From: Chlorocebus sabaeus
Lineage: Eukaryota; Chordata; Mammalia; Primates; Cercopithecidae
Length of the DNA: 64,000 bases
Direction of reading: 5' to 3'
Assembly (NCBI RefSeq): GCF_047675955.1
Contig: NC_132911.1
Span: 69,659,133-69,723,132 of the forward strand
Positions within the stretch are counted from its first letter, which is position 1. The number at the start of each line of letters is the position of its first letter. A model generated the notes under the pieces. That model was not told the origin of the DNA, ran no database searches, and was given only the letters and a program-made list of their open reading frames with translations. This document shows positions 10,075-22,744 of this stretch, one piece after another. Position numbers and translations under genes: made by a program.

Positions 10075-13000
10075 CGTGATCTCTCTCTCACCTTTTGGAG
10101 GAAACATTTTCTATGATCCTAAAAATAGCCTAGGGCTCAGAAAATAACTTTTTGGCAGTGCTCAATGGACAGCATACTTCCAAGACCCAATATCTGACCC
10201 GTGTAGTAGTGTAACAGCAAAGCTAATGGGATACGGATAAATCTTTTCTGGCTCAGAACAGTTTTCATTGGGTAAGGTCAGATTTTAATGCCTATCATTT
10301 ACTGAATAATTAAAATCATTATTTCCAATTGCTTTTGGGCATGCATATTTGTAAAATCCTCTTAGAGATACCATCCGATAATAATTTGTTTGCTATAAAT
10401 CACATGTGTAGCAAGAAACTTTACACGCCATGCATGTTCTATCAATGCTTGTTGATTGACTAAGGGGTATTTCTTTTTTCAGTCTCAAGTTTCCTAATGA
10501 TTTCCTAAAATTTATACTCACCAGCTCCTTTTTTCAATGAGATATTATTTGTCACTTCAATTAATATCAACAGAACACATCTATTTTTCCAATTGCAGTT
10601 TCTCAACACATCATGAGATAGTAAGTATGAATACACAGCCGCATAGATTATAGCACTAATAATTAGATTTAGATAATTTACTCATACTAGCCAACTTCAA
10701 AAAGAAATTTGTGTTGATCATCAAATGTAGCTTTATAAGTTATACAAGTAGTTCTTCCTAAGGTAAAATACCATTTAAGCAAATGTTGAAAGGAAAATAG
10801 AAATAAAAACCCAAGCTCCAAATAGAAACAGTCTTCTAACACACTCTCCAAAAATCCCTAAGACCTTCTCAAAAATGTAATATTACTTTGCATGCATTGT
10901 ATCTTCTCTTTATCTCTATACCTAAATATCTGAGTCCACACTGGGGCATCACAGCTTGTGTTGAAACCACAACAAATGTCAAGAATCACAGGCTTGCTTT
11001 ACATTTAGCTAACTACTTAAATCTACAACTTAATTCACAATCATGTTTTATTTTGCCATGTCTTTTTCCAGAAGTAAATTAAGGTGGTTTATAAACACAT
11101 GTACAAAAAATTACTTAAATAATCTTGTTGAGGAAGTTAAGACTATAAACCAATTTAAAATCTTGACTGTTTGCATCAAGCAGTTCCTGAAAACCAATTT
11201 ACCTGAATAAGCAATTGGCTCATCTGGGCAAATAACTTTTCTACCATCACCCAATTTGCTCACTTGAGCCAAGAGCTTCCTTTTTATGCAACAGTTCAAT
11301 TATGAAGACTCATTTTAAGACCTTGCTGTATCCACCAAGATTAAATTACTGTGTCATGTATTTTGCCAAATTTCAATCTGTTCCCCACCTTGAAATATCT
11401 ACCTTAATCTATTTGAATCAACTTACCAAGAGTTTATACATTTATCACCTGATCCTTCACCCCCTTCCTAAGCAACTACAATTGTCCATTATTGCAGTAA
11501 GTTTAATAAAGTATTGCTTGATCAACAGTTTATGCCAGTGGTCTTTTGGGGAACCAGAAGACAATAATCTGGTAAGAAATAAAATGCACAATATCCCATT
11601 TTTCTCTTAAAGTCAAAAGGAAATTTCTCTAAATGTTACAAAGTTAATATGGTGCTATAAAATCAGCCTTTAAAATTATACATAATATAATGGGATTAAG
11701 CAAGTATTCAGAGAAAATTAGCCAAAGAGAAAATGGGGGGGGGGTGTAAATCTAAATAAAGTCTTTGAGGGAGGTTGAAAAAAGCAACAAATAATGTGAA
11801 GTCTTAACACTTTCTAAAGATTAGCCACAAATTTTTCTCTGAGTTTCCTAGCAACCAGTGCAAAAAGAGAAACATGACCAGTTACTTAAGTCACAAGGTT
11901 CATTACTGTAACATTGTGAACAATGCCCAGATCAATATCCTAACCCTAAACAAATGTAATAAATTTCACAGGGCTATTTACTGTAACCTCCACAAATATT
12001 TTTTTTTAATTAAGTCTCAGTGGGACAAATGTCAAAATAAAAGATCATAATATCTCTTAACAAGTCTGTAGAAAATTGGGCATGGCCACAATGTCATGCT
12101 ATTATTTGGAGATAAGTAGAGCTGGATTAATAAAACACTTCTTAGAAGATTGATTTGGAGTATATTTTTAAAGGCTAGAAATGATCCAGGACAGTAGATG
12201 TTTCTGGACCAAGCATGATGGGAAATGTATGAGAATGAGTGATCCAAGAGGTGAGAAGAACAAGAAAATTCCTTTGACAAGAAGAGAGTGGGACTTGACA
12301 GGAGAGTCTGGTTAAAGAAGGCAGGAAGGGAAAGAAGGAGGTGGGTTCCTGTTGGATGGGAGGGGTGGAGGAAATGTAATGACAGAGGATCTCTAAGCAC
12401 TCTCAACAATACTTGGAATTTGATTCACTGAATATTAAGAAATAGAGAAAAAAAATGACAAAGAATATAACACGAGAGCGCGCTGGTTAGTGCTAGTGGT
12501 TAGTGAACCACTCTAACTGAAACCCACACACAATTGAATGAGTAAAATCGGGAAAGAAGAGACTCATATGTGAGAGAGATTCCATGGTCCAGCTGAATTC
12601 AGCTCTGTCACTGGGGACCTCATTTCCTTCTAGTTTGTGAATTTATCAAGGGGAGAGTGGGAGAAAGGGCAGAGGGGTTGGTAAGATGTCCTGAATTTTA
12701 TACCTTGTTTATCTGTATTCACAGTGTGCAACACAAGAATGGCATGCAACCTACATTCAGATTTCAGTTTGTTGCTGGGAAAAAGTACAAAATTAAATTC
12801 ATTTCATTAAAATATTTATGGTGACATATTTTGTAAATGAGTGGATGGTAAGGTAAAGAAAGGGAGGCATGAAATATTATCCCAAATATTGTACTAGAGA
12901 ACAGAGAGAGAATAGTGGTTCGAACCGGAAAAGCAAGTTTGGTATTGAGTGTCTATATCTACAGGGCTATTTGTCATGTTTCAAGTGGCAATGATTCAGT

Positions 13001-13184
13001 CAAGTATTTGCACTCTTATGGCAAAAATAGATGTGTACTTCAGCAAAGAGAAATAGACAAGAATTATAGATAAAAATCATGACATCATCTGTATACAGTT
13101 GCTAATTAAATTTCAGAGAATTTGTGATCTTTTTAAAGAAGAGAACAGAAATGGAGAATAGTAATAAAATTTAGTTTAATGGAA
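10075..13184. other. Unassigned sequence
   Basis: The longest stretch without a recognisable mobile element. Open frames at 11302-11610 (+, 102 codons) and 12032-12409 (-, 125 codons) carry no domain I recognise. A 10-bp palindrome GGTTCGAACC at 12917-12926 resembles a Pol III B-box. Confidence 0.5.
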
Positions 13185-13340
13185 GGAATGCTTGATTGGG
13201 AGTCAAAAAACGAGGCATTGGATCTCAGCCCCAATGCAAGTTCCCTCTCAGATTTCTGTTAACTTTCTTCTCTTCTTGGTCCAGGTTTCCTCAACTGTAA
13301 AATGGGGATGAGGAAGATGAACTCAGTCATTTTCAAAATG
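13185..13340 (+). mobile_element. MIR-like fragment
   Basis: TTGATTGGGAGTCAAAAAACG...TTTCCTCAACTGTAAAATGGGGATGAGGAAGATGA resembles a decayed MIR in sense orientation. Confidence 0.45.
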
Positions 13341-13443
13341 TGCAGACACCAGGGGTTTCTGGAAGGAAGGTAAGGCCAACAGGCCAGGTCTCAGGCCCAA
13401 GACCCAAACCTGTTGTTAGCAAAATAGATCTACTCTAATTTTT

Positions 13444-13741
13444 TGTTTGTTTGTGTTTGTTTGTGTTTTTTGAGAGGGGGTCTCACTCTGTCTGTTGCCC
13501 AGGCTGGAGTGCAGTGGTGCGACCTCAGCTCACTGCAACCTCTGCTTCCCAGGTTCAAGCAATCCTCTCACCTCAGCCTACAGGCATGCACCAAAACGCC
13601 TGGCTAATTTTTTGTATTTGTGTAGAGACAGGGTTTCGCCATGTTGCCCAGGCTGGTCTCGAACTCCTGGGCTCAGGCAATCCTCCCGCCTCAGCCTCCC
13701 AAAGTGCTTGGATTACAGGTGTAAGCCATGCACCCGGCCTA
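13444..13741 (-). mobile_element. AluJ/S
   Basis: Antisense dimeric Alu with a short central deletion. It has an AluJ-like left arm (GAACTCCTGGGCTCAGGCAATCC). Its tail is TTTG-rich. Flanking ACTCTAA occurs at 13432-13438 and 13742-13748. Confidence 0.9.
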
Positions 13742-14056
13742 ACTCTAACTTTTGCTATAACAAGAGGCTCTCATGCATGAATTCTTTAGAAGAGACCTAC
13801 AACTTTCAAAACCCTGAAAAACCACTAGACTGGATTATTTCAATTGCCCTCACATCCCTAATAAGTCCCATTAAAGTCAGTAACATATTTGAGCAAGAGG
13901 TGTAAGCAGGTACTATCACTTCCATCTTACAGACTAGAAACAAACACAGGAGAATGAAGCAAACTCTCATTGATGGTAATGCCAAGACTAGCATCTAATT
14001 CAGCTGACTACCAAACCAAGGTTCTTATTTCCAAAAATTTTAAAGCTTTCTTTTAA

Positions 14057-14345
14057 GGTGTCTCACACCTGTAATCCCAGCACTTTGGGAGGCTGAGACA
14101 GGTGGATCACCTGAGGTCGGCATTTCCAGAGCAGCCTGACCAACATGGAGAAACCCTGTCTCTACTAACAATACAAACTTAGCTGGGCGTGGTGGCGCAT
14201 GCCTGTAATCCCAGGTACTTGGGAGGCTGAGGCAGGAGAATCGCTTGAACCCAGAAGGCAGAGGTTGCAGTGAGCTGAGATCACTCCATTGCACTCCAGC
14301 CTGAGCAACAAGAAACTCCATCTCAAAATAATAATAATAATTATA
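14057..14345 (+). mobile_element. AluS, slightly 5'-truncated
   Basis: Starts inside the left arm (GGTGTCTCACACC). AluS features include CAACATGGAGAAACCCTGTCTC. The tail has become (AAT)n. Confidence 0.9.
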
Positions 14346-14867
14346 TGCCATAATTTGCTTATGTCACAAGCAATATGCAAAGAGGCACATGATGAAGTCA
14401 TTTTACACAAAAACATGCATCCACATTTGCAGCAATATGCTTAGAGTCAATGAACATCTGTAATTAAGACCACTCCAAAAGCACTCTATTTTTGCTTCCT
14501 AAATATGGGTTTCCCCCCAATTTTTGGCCTTCTTGAAGTGCTCCACCTCCTTTTCGATTTGGGTTCCTGTTACTATATGACTCTGCATCCTATAACTACA
14601 GTTTGATGAATCACAAAAAAAAAAAAATGCTACTTGACACAGAAAATTCACAGTCCACAGTTTTGTCAGGGTAAATTATGTAAAATGTAGCTGTTGTACA
14701 GAATTAACATTTGATGAGTATGTTGGTCTTTTATTTTTTAGGAATCAATTTAGTTTAAGTGGGATTATCACCACTGAGCCAAAATGAACCATAATTTATA
14801 AAACAATATGATAAAAATATTAAGAATGGTTGTGATCTTTAAGGTGTATCCAAATTTGTTTCAGGTG

Positions 14868-14904
14868 GTTGTTACAAAGATGCGTTCTGAAGCCAGACTG
14901 CCTG
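14868..14904 (+). mobile_element. MIR, 5' portion (split by an LTR)
   Basis: GTTCTGAAGCCAGACTGCCTG is the MIR tRNA-related head; the element continues at 15263 after the LTR insertion. Confidence 0.75.
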
Positions 14905-15262
14905 TGTATTAGTCCGTTCTCACACTGCTATGAAGAAATACCCAAGACTGGGTAATTTATAAATAAATTAGGTTTAATTGACTCACAGTTCTGCTTGGCT
15001 GGGGAGGCCTCAGGAAACTAACAATCATGGCAGAAGGCACCTCTTCACAGGGCAGCAAGAGGGCGAATGAGTGCCAAACAAACGGGGAAGCCCCCTTATA
15101 AAACCATCAGATCTCGTGAGAACTCAATCACTATCAGGAGAACAGCATGGGGGAAACCACCTCCATGATTCAATTATCTCCACCTGGTCCCACCCTTGAC
15201 ACATGGGGAATATTACAATGCAAGGTGAGATCTGGATGGGAACACAGAGCCAAACCATATCA
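14905..15262 (-). mobile_element. THE1/MST-type solo LTR (ERVL-MaLR)
   Basis: The antisense LTR begins TGTATTAGTCCGTTCTCACA and ends CCAAACCATATCA, with an intact body (CATCAGATCTCGTGAGAACTC). A perfect 5-bp duplication GCCTG flanks it (14900-14904 and 15263-15267). No internal sequence remains, so it formed by LTR-LTR recombination. It splits a MIR. Confidence 0.93.
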
Positions 15263-15425
15263 GCCTGTAATCCCAACTCTGTCATTTACTAGCTGTGTGA
15301 CATTAACCTAGTTACTTAACCTCTCTGTGGCTCTGTCTCCTCTTCTTTAATATTAGAATATTAAGGATTCAATGAGTTAATTTATATTGTGCCTAAGTCA
15401 TAAATGCTGAGTGTTAATTTAAAAA
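15263..15425 (+). mobile_element. MIR, central and 3' portion
   Basis: CTCTGTCATTTACTAGCTGTGTGACATTAACC...CTTAACCTCTCTGTGGCTCTG continues the MIR interrupted at 14904. Confidence 0.85.
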
Positions 15426-16089
15426 TAAATAAATAAATTGGCAAAAAAACAATTCCAGTTTGTCTAAGCCAGTATTACTTGGGATCTCTCGTACATACAG
15501 AAAAACTTACCCTAATTAGAGTAGGCTGCTTACACGAACAAGAACTTGTTGAAAAGGGAATATAACATTTCTTATACATAGATGGGACATCAGTTTTCAA
15601 TGGAAAAAGAAAAAGGTAATGAGTTACAAATTCAATCAAACAGCATCAGCTTTAAATTTAAAAAAAGTTAGCAACATTTTCTTCTTTCCTTTTTCCCTTC
15701 CTCCCTTTCTGAAGAATTCAATCTGAAAAGCATTAGCTCTAAAAGAGTAAAGTAGGAATCTGGATGGTCCAGTTGGGAGGTATTGGGAGCCCTTCCCATG
15801 GGAAAAAAAGAGAATTGGCACAAGAGCGTAAGGGGGGCTGTGGTGCTGGGAGATTTGTTAGGAGGTGGGGGTGGTGGTGAGTGACAAGATTTGATACATA
15901 GTAAGAGGACTGGTCAAATATGTAAACATATAGAGGATAATGAGAGCCAGGAAGAAAACTAGAATGAACTCTGTATGATTGGGTTTGAATTTTAAGTGTT
16001 GATGTGAACTCAGGGTTTTCAATATAGATGGTCACTTATAGATATAAGTGTAGTGAATGTGTGTTTGTACATATCTGCATATATTCCCT
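15426..16089. other. Unassigned sequence
   Basis: Contains a short (AAAT)n at about 15421-15438. Otherwise nothing recognised. Confidence 0.5.
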
Positions 16090-17145
16090 AGCTTCTCACT
16101 GAGAGAATCTGCAAGATGAGCCTGGAGCATCTTGCTGTGTCAAATCATAAGAAAGTACTTAAAGAATGATGGACACACATCAAAAGGACACAAAAGGGGT
16201 TCCCACTGAACAAATCTGGGATCATGTAAGTATCAAAATAAATGATAGTAATAGGTTGTAGCCCATTAAATGAAAAAATTCACGAGCCTGTACCGATATA
16301 AATAAATAAATAGGGAGCTGAGAAAGCTTTTCCTTACAATAGAATGTCATCTGATGAATGTGCAAGGAATTATGGAAACTGAAAATCACAATTTGGTAAT
16401 CATGATAGTAATAACTCAGCCAAAAAACATCAATAGATGCTAAAACTAGTGGATGAAAGTTTGATGAGGGATGGAATATTTAGATAGTCTCAGAATACCT
16501 CCCCCCAAAAATTACTGACTGATTAGCAAGGGGGTAAAGAGTAACTTTACAATGGACCTGACAGTATTTTAACCAAGAAATCAAGATTAACATGACCGGA
16601 AATGAGACAAATATGATTGCATACCATCTGACAGAACCCAGCAAGAACCCAGCATCAATTCTGAGATATTCCTTCAAAAAAAAAAAAAAACACACACGCA
16701 CACACAAACAAACAACATGTAACCTCAATCTAAACATGAGGAATTATCTGACAAACACTAATTAATGGACATTCTACAAAACAGCTGGCCTATAATCTTC
16801 CTAAGTGTCAAGATCAGGAAACTTAAGGAAAGAAATAAGGAATTATTCCAGATTTTAACCATCTAAAAAGACATGACGACATGGTCCTAAGTTGAGTCCT
16901 TTTTCTAGAAAGGATGACAGCCGTGAATGGGGTTTGTGGGTTCCACGGCTATAACATTCCATCTATGGTGACAGAGGCTAGGGAGGAGAATACCCTGGAT
17001 TGTACTGGATTGCAGGAAATACTCATGACATCCACGGGTAAAGGAGCATCATGTTAGCCACTTGCTCTCAAATGATTCAAGAAAAACAACTCTACTACTC
17101 TTACAACTTTTGTGTAAGTCTGAAATTATTTCAACTGAAAAAAAA
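16090..17145 (+). mobile_element. L1M-lineage LINE 3' end
   Basis: Old L1 3'-UTR text in sense orientation: TCATCTGATGAATGTGCAAGG, GACAAACACTAATTAATGGACATTCTACAAAACAG split over several matches, TCAAGATCAGGAAACTTAAGG and a final TTTGTGTAAGTCTGAAATTATTTCAA followed by A8. An internal A14 plus CA-rich patch lies at 16677-16712. No coding sequence remains. The subfamily is not resolved. Confidence 0.6.
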
Positions 17146-17157
17146 GCACAACCAAAA

Positions 17158-17277
17158 CCAGGTGCAGTGGCTCATAATCCCAGCACTATAGGAGGCTGAG
17201 ATGGGAGGATCACCTGAAGCCAGTAGTTCCAGACCAGCCTGGTCAACATAGTGAGACCCCATCTATTTTTAAAAAAT
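17158..17277 (+). mobile_element. Alu left monomer (FLAM or truncated AluJ)
   Basis: A single Alu left arm (CCAGGTGCAGTGGCTC...GTGAGACCCCATCT) ends directly in an A/T-rich tail with no right arm. Confidence 0.75.
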
Positions 17278-18098
17278 CAAATATTTATTGTGAAAAGATT
17301 ACACACTGTATCTATTGTTCAAACTATATCTTCATGAGCCTGTTGTGACAATTAAATGGGTTAATACCCAAAAAGCACTTAGCACAATGTCTCATATAGG
17401 AGTAGACCTTAAAAATAGTACAATATATTAAACTATTCAATCACAGACACACATGTTCTCTATCCCCCTGGCAAATGAGTATGATCAGGAAAGTCAAATG
17501 AAAGGATTCAGTCAGATGGTTAGAATTGTTACTACCACAAAGCAAATGTCAGGACCACATGACCTTGAGGCACCATTTGTACTTAATTATGTATGGTCCC
17601 ATAGTGCTAATTAACATATTTCCTCAGCCCTTTCATAAGCAGCCTCCTGATTAAAAATCATTTATTAGGCACAGTACAATGTATACCACACCACCAAAGC
17701 ATTATCAAGTCTTGATTAAACATTGTGCTTTTCCGGTTTCTCTCGTATCCTTACCTACCATCAGGCTGACATGACAAAGATGATATGAAGTGTCTCACCC
17801 AGGGGCACTGAGCAGTTGATGGCAGAGACAAGAGCAAATACCTTGACACCCATTGACCTTGTTTCTCCTACTGGTTCCAAATGGCCAGCTCAACTTACCA
17901 AATTTGAGGATAAAACTCTAACTTGGCCAGGTTTTTATAATAATAGGAACCCTAGCTCGATTTGTCCCTTTTCAACTTCAATCTTGCACTTAGTTCCAGA
18001 TCCAAAAATATCCCTGGTGCTTAATACAGGATTTTGAAAATAATTGTACAGGACTCATCCTGTGCAGAAAGCTAAGTACCTTTATTTTCAAACTGTCA

Positions 18099-18133
<35 letters not shown>

Positions 18134-19329
18134 AAAAGAAAGAAAAATACAAACCGCTCAGACCTCGTATCTCATTCTCCTCACACCGCCTCATTCCTGG
18201 CGCACACAGTTCACTTTGACATCGAGGGGCGCTCTGCCAGGAAAGAGCCACATGGACTGCCGAAGGGAGTCACAACCTGACCCTCTCATCTCCTGCTCCT
18301 CCCCTTTTCCTGGGCTTCACTGCCAGCTTCACAAACGGTTAATTGCCTTTTCATGCAAAGAGTTTGACAGTCACTCTCCCACAAACCACACTAAAATCTT
18401 ACCCCCTGTATCGTTTGTGAAAAAAAAAAAAAAACTGTTTCCATTTTTAGGAGAGCATAAGACCTGGCCCATTTTATTTAGAAATTAATAATAATCCTGA
18501 GAGCTCTCTTTTCTCTGTTCTGGAAGAGCAGTGAAGCAGCTCTGAAATGAAGCATTTACTACTGTGCGTGCCAGGACAAAAACAGATGGACCAAAGAAGT
18601 TTAGATGGATGAATCTGAAAAATTGGATGACCTTTATTATACCCCAAAAGTTATAAAAAATTAGAAGAGCAAAACTTACATTTGCCAGCAAGATTCTCTC
18701 CAATTTATAAATTTCATATTGTGGATCTAAACACAGGAGTTAAGGCCCACACCATTGTCTGGATAGCCAGACATCATCATCTCCCAACTGCCAGCAAAGC
18801 AGCCCACCTCAGTCTCCTTACCTCGAAAGTCTAGAAAACTGTTCTCTTCATCATTTACTACCTCCTGCCTCCAATAAAAAGAAGGAAGGTTAAGGGACTC
18901 AACTCACAGTCACACAACATCCTGAGATTCCTGAGGTTGAGCTATGGCAAAAGATGGGTACATTTCATTAGAACACCATTCAAATGAGACCAAAAGCTGG
19001 CTTAACTCTGAGGTGGTCCAGACTTCATGCTGCTGCCTGCTCCCAATTGAAGCTACTCACCTCACACATTTACCCACTATCAATATGATGTAAGAAATTG
19101 CAGATTTATAGAGTGTAATTGGGTCAGTACAAATCCAGCATCCATTACAAAATCCATTACAGTACCTGCTGTATCAAGGATGAGTCAGTAGCATGTAATT
19201 GTGTATATGTTTTGCACATAAATAAGCTAGAGAAAATGTTTGCTTCACAGTCTGAATAATTCCTAAACCATGTATAAAATGTACTATTGGGAATTTATGA
19301 TAGAAACAGCCAAGGCTCACCCAAACTCA
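17278..19329. other. Unassigned sequence with A-rich tracts
   Basis: No gene recognised. A30 lies at about 18101-18130 and A14 at about 18420-18434. Between them, 18165-18300 is noticeably CpG-richer than its surroundings and matches no repeat I know. Confidence 0.45.
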
Positions 19330-19603
19330 GCCCTGCTCTGCTTTTGGAGCATGGGAGAATTACACTCCTCTGCTACCCCTGTACTTGTATAGAGCCTTGT
19401 GAGTAGTTGTAGCCAATGAGTTATAAGAATGTGTCATTTTGGAGCTAGAGCATATAATTGCTGGAGTGAGACTCCGTCTCTGCTCTTCCTCAGTCACAGT
19501 AAACCTTGTAGCACCATGCTGACGGGTGGCCTCATAAGTAGAGTGAAACTTGGAGGAGAGCCCCCCTCAACCCCCACTCAATGTACAATCGACATTTTTT
19601 TCT
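19330..19603 (+). mobile_element. Decayed LTR-like repeat (possibly MLT1)
   Basis: GTAGCCAATGAGTTATAAG...GGAGCTAGAGCATATAATTGCTGG...CTCTGCTCTTCCTCAGTCACAGTAA fits a common mammalian LTR-type repeat (GGCCAATGGGATGTGAG...TTTAATTGCTGG). The family is not resolved. Confidence 0.35.
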
Positions 19604-19904
19604 CAGTAGGACGCAGTAGCTCACACCTGTAATCCCAGCACTTTGGGAGGCCGAGGTAGGCAGATCACCTGAGGTCAGGAGTTTGAGACCAGCCTGGCCA
19701 ACATGGTAAAACTCCATCTCCGCAGAAAATACAAAAATTAGCCAGGCATGGTGGTGCACGCCTGTAGTCCCAGCTACTGGGAGAGGCTGATGCAGGAGAA
19801 TCCCTTGAACCAAGGAGGTGGAGGTTGCAGTGAGCCAAGATCACACCACTGCACTCCAGCCTAGGCAACAGAGCAAGCCTTCATCTCAAAAAAAAAAAAA
19901 AAAA
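19604..19904 (+). mobile_element. AluS
   Basis: Full dimeric Alu with A-tail (CCTGAGGTCAGGAGTTTGAGACC). Confidence 0.92.
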
Positions 19905-21190
19905 TTCTGTTTTAAGCCTACATTAGACTGTTTTCCTATATTATATGTTCCTAAATAGCCAACTCAAATCTTATTCCCCAGTCTGATATGACTTAGCAGA
20001 AATAATGCCAGGCATGACAGATACCCCAAAGAAGTAAGAGGTGTACATCGGGCTTTCTAGGAGAACCTGGTGACAACACCAAAGCCAGGGAGGAGGGTCA
20101 TCCACATGTGCACATGTAGGAAGCCTCTGAAGGCCTGAGGCACAGCAGAGGTAAGGACTATATCTACCTAGCCAGACGTCAAAAAGAGGAAACAATTCAA
20201 AGTCCAGAAAGAGAAGTGGAGTCTAAAATCATGCACCATCAATGTGGTTAGACGCTAGCCTAACTCTATGAAATTTCACCATTTTTTCCTGCTGTTTCAG
20301 ATGGCTCATTGGCACCAAAGCACACTCAGGGACTCACTCTCTCACCCTGTGCAACCCTAAAAAGCACCATCTGAACTGTGACAACAAAAAGAAGCTCCCA
20401 AATGTTTTTAATTAAAATCTCTCAGAATCCTGTGAATTCTACATTTATTTTTATTAATTTAATTCAATTTGTGTTGTTAAATATCATCCAGATAAGAATC
20501 CTTAATTATCTCTTAAGTCTTTATCTCCTTTTCAAAACAATTGACTCAAACACCAATCACCAGCCACACACCATTTAATTCATTCTTGCTCTTACTCCAG
20601 GTACCCTGTGCATAAGCTATCGAGTCATAGAATCACGATCGATTTAAATCTTAACGGAGTCTTACAGACTAACACTCCTCCACCCCAAAAAAGCTGAACA
20701 AGAAATAAAAGCCAAATTTTTAAAAAAAGCTTTTCAATCTATCGCTGTGGTACTTTTATTTCAGACACTTCTGTAACACGAATAAAATAATGAAGCATCA
20801 GAGAGGCCACTGTACGTTAGTATAAACGTATCAGGAAAATATCCTACTAATAATTAAACCAGAATGCAAGCTGCTGGTATCCCTTAGGTTTTTTTATTAA
20901 TAGCAAGATGTTATCATTTGCTCACATTCTTCTGCTTATTAGAAAATTTGGACTGTAATTTTGGATGCTGAGTCAAAATAACTAATTAAATGATAAATGT
21001 CACTTTTTCTCCCAACTTACACAACCAGGATTTTGAATAACATATTTTTCTATTATGCCAAACCAAGAGAGAAAATATTACTCTTTTGGTCTTTGGAGGA
21101 GCAAAGGGGACTCATAAAAAGTGATTAATTTGTAAATCAATGGCACTTTTGTAACCAAGGTTTTTCAGTTTTGCTTCTTTACAAGGTACA
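19905..21190. other. Unassigned sequence
   Basis: No gene or clear repeat; possibly very old repeat debris near 20620-20690. Confidence 0.45.
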
Positions 21191-21384
21191 TTTTTTTTTT
21201 TTTTTTTTTTTTTTTAAGACACAGTTTCATTCTGTCGCCCAGGCTGGAATGCAGTGGTGAGGAGCACGATCTCAGCTCACTGCAACCTCTGCCTCCAGGA
21301 TTCAAGCGATTCTCCTGCCTCAGCCTCCAGAGTAGCTGGGATTATAAGCATATGCCACTACGTCCAGCTAATTTTTGCATTTCC
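21191..21384 (-). mobile_element. AluS, outer element, right-arm part
   Basis: An antisense Alu begins with T26 and runs to the central linker, where a second Alu is inserted. It resumes at 21691. Confidence 0.9.
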
Positions 21385-21690
21385 TTTTTTTTTTTTTTTT
21401 TTTTTTTTTTGAGATGGAGTCTTGCACCATCGCCCAGGCTGGAGTGCAGTGGTGTTATCTCAGCTCACTGCAACCTCTGCCTCCCGGGTTCAAGCAATTC
21501 TCCTGCGTTAGCCTCCCTAGTAGCTGGGATTACAGGCACACGCCACCACGCCCAGCTAATTTTTTGTATTTTTAGTAGAGATGGAGTTTCACTGTGTTAG
21601 CCAGGATGGTCTCAATCTCCTGACCTCGTGATCCGCCTACCTTGGCCTCCCAAAGTGTTGGGATTACAGGCATAAGCCACGGCGCCCAGC
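21385..21690 (-). mobile_element. AluY/AluSg inserted into AluS
   Basis: Full antisense Alu with its own T22 tail (CTCCTGACCTCGTGATCCGCC). The linker sequence TAATTTTTGyATTT is duplicated on both sides, which is the target duplication of a nested insertion. It is therefore younger than the host Alu. Confidence 0.9.
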
Positions 21691-21829
21691 ACATAATTTT
21701 TGTATTTTCAGCAAAGATGGGGTTTCACATTTTTGGCAAGGCTGGGCTCCAATTCCTGACTTCAAGCAATTCGCCTGCCTCGGCCTCCCAAAGTGCTGAG
21801 GTTACAGACGTGAGCCACCATGCCTGGCC
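21691..21829 (-). mobile_element. AluS, outer element, left-arm part
   Basis: Starts ATAATTTTTGTATTTTCAGC and ends CACCATGCCTGGCC, completing the Alu interrupted at 21384. Confidence 0.9.
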
Positions 21830-22339
21830 ACAAAATACATTTTAAAGGCATTCATAATCCTCAAAGCACATCACAAACTAATTCACTACTTTGATAAAAT
21901 CCCGAATGGCTTTCAAATTATCAGTTTCCCCATTTATATAAAGTTTATAGAGGCAAATGTATGGGAATCAAGTTTGTTTTACTCAAATAAGACAACAGTA
22001 AAACCTAACCTGGATTCCAAATAATTTTGTTCATTTGTAAAAGTTGTATTGTGGTCACAGAGTTCAACATTCTAGTCTTCTCCTTCCCTCTCCCCCATTT
22101 CCTACCAAAAAAAAAAAAAAAAGGGAAAAATATACCAATAAATTCAGCCAACAAGAGAAACTGGCAAGTTTTAACAAGTCAAAATATAAACTAAATAATA
22201 CTTCTCTTTCCCACCTTTATGTCATTGATATAATCTTATATCATTCTCCAAATTCTCTGCCCCCTTAAAAGAACAGATATTATTCCAAGCATGAACAAAC
22301 TACATCAACTCACTGCTAACTGGCATTTTCAGGTAATGG
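21830..22339. other. Unassigned sequence
   Basis: Includes an A17 run near 22107-22123. Nothing else recognised. Confidence 0.5.
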
Positions 22340-22605
22340 AATATTAACTATAATAGCGAGTATTTGTTGAGATCTGACTCTGAGCCAGCACTGTTCTAAC
22401 TGCTGGATTAGTTCATTGTTTCATCAGGATGCCCCTATAAAGTAGGGATTGTGCTTCTTGCTTCTGTTCTACAAACGGGGAAACTGCATGAAGACATCAT
22501 TTATCTTGTCCTGTGGCAGCCTAGGATTCCGAGCTGGGACATCAGGTCCTGGAGTTTGCTTTACTCCATACTCCCTCTCTTGTTAATCCAATGCTCTGCC
22601 CAACA
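22340..22605 (-). mobile_element. MIR SINE
   Basis: Antisense MIR: TATTTGTTGAGATC...GAGCCAGCACTGTTCTAACTGC...CTACAAACGGGGAAACTG...GAGCTGGGACATCAGG...CCAATGCTCTGCC. Confidence 0.65.
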
Positions 22606-22744
22606 GAGTTGTGCCATGCATTTCTCCAATAATTTTCGAAGTCACAATATGATAGTCACAGAGCAATAGAACTCTACCTAATTTTGCTTTTCTTCAGTGA
22701 TTTAGAAAACCTATCAGTACTTTGAAGAATTTCAGGATCAGTCA

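Noticed and set aside
12032..12409. 125-codon minus-strand open frame
   Set aside because: It reflects a purine-rich plus strand giving leucine/serine/proline-rich translation; no domain or conservation evidence.
14905..15262. Possible intact MaLR provirus
   Set aside because: Only one LTR with a 5-bp duplication is present; there is no internal gag/pol sequence.
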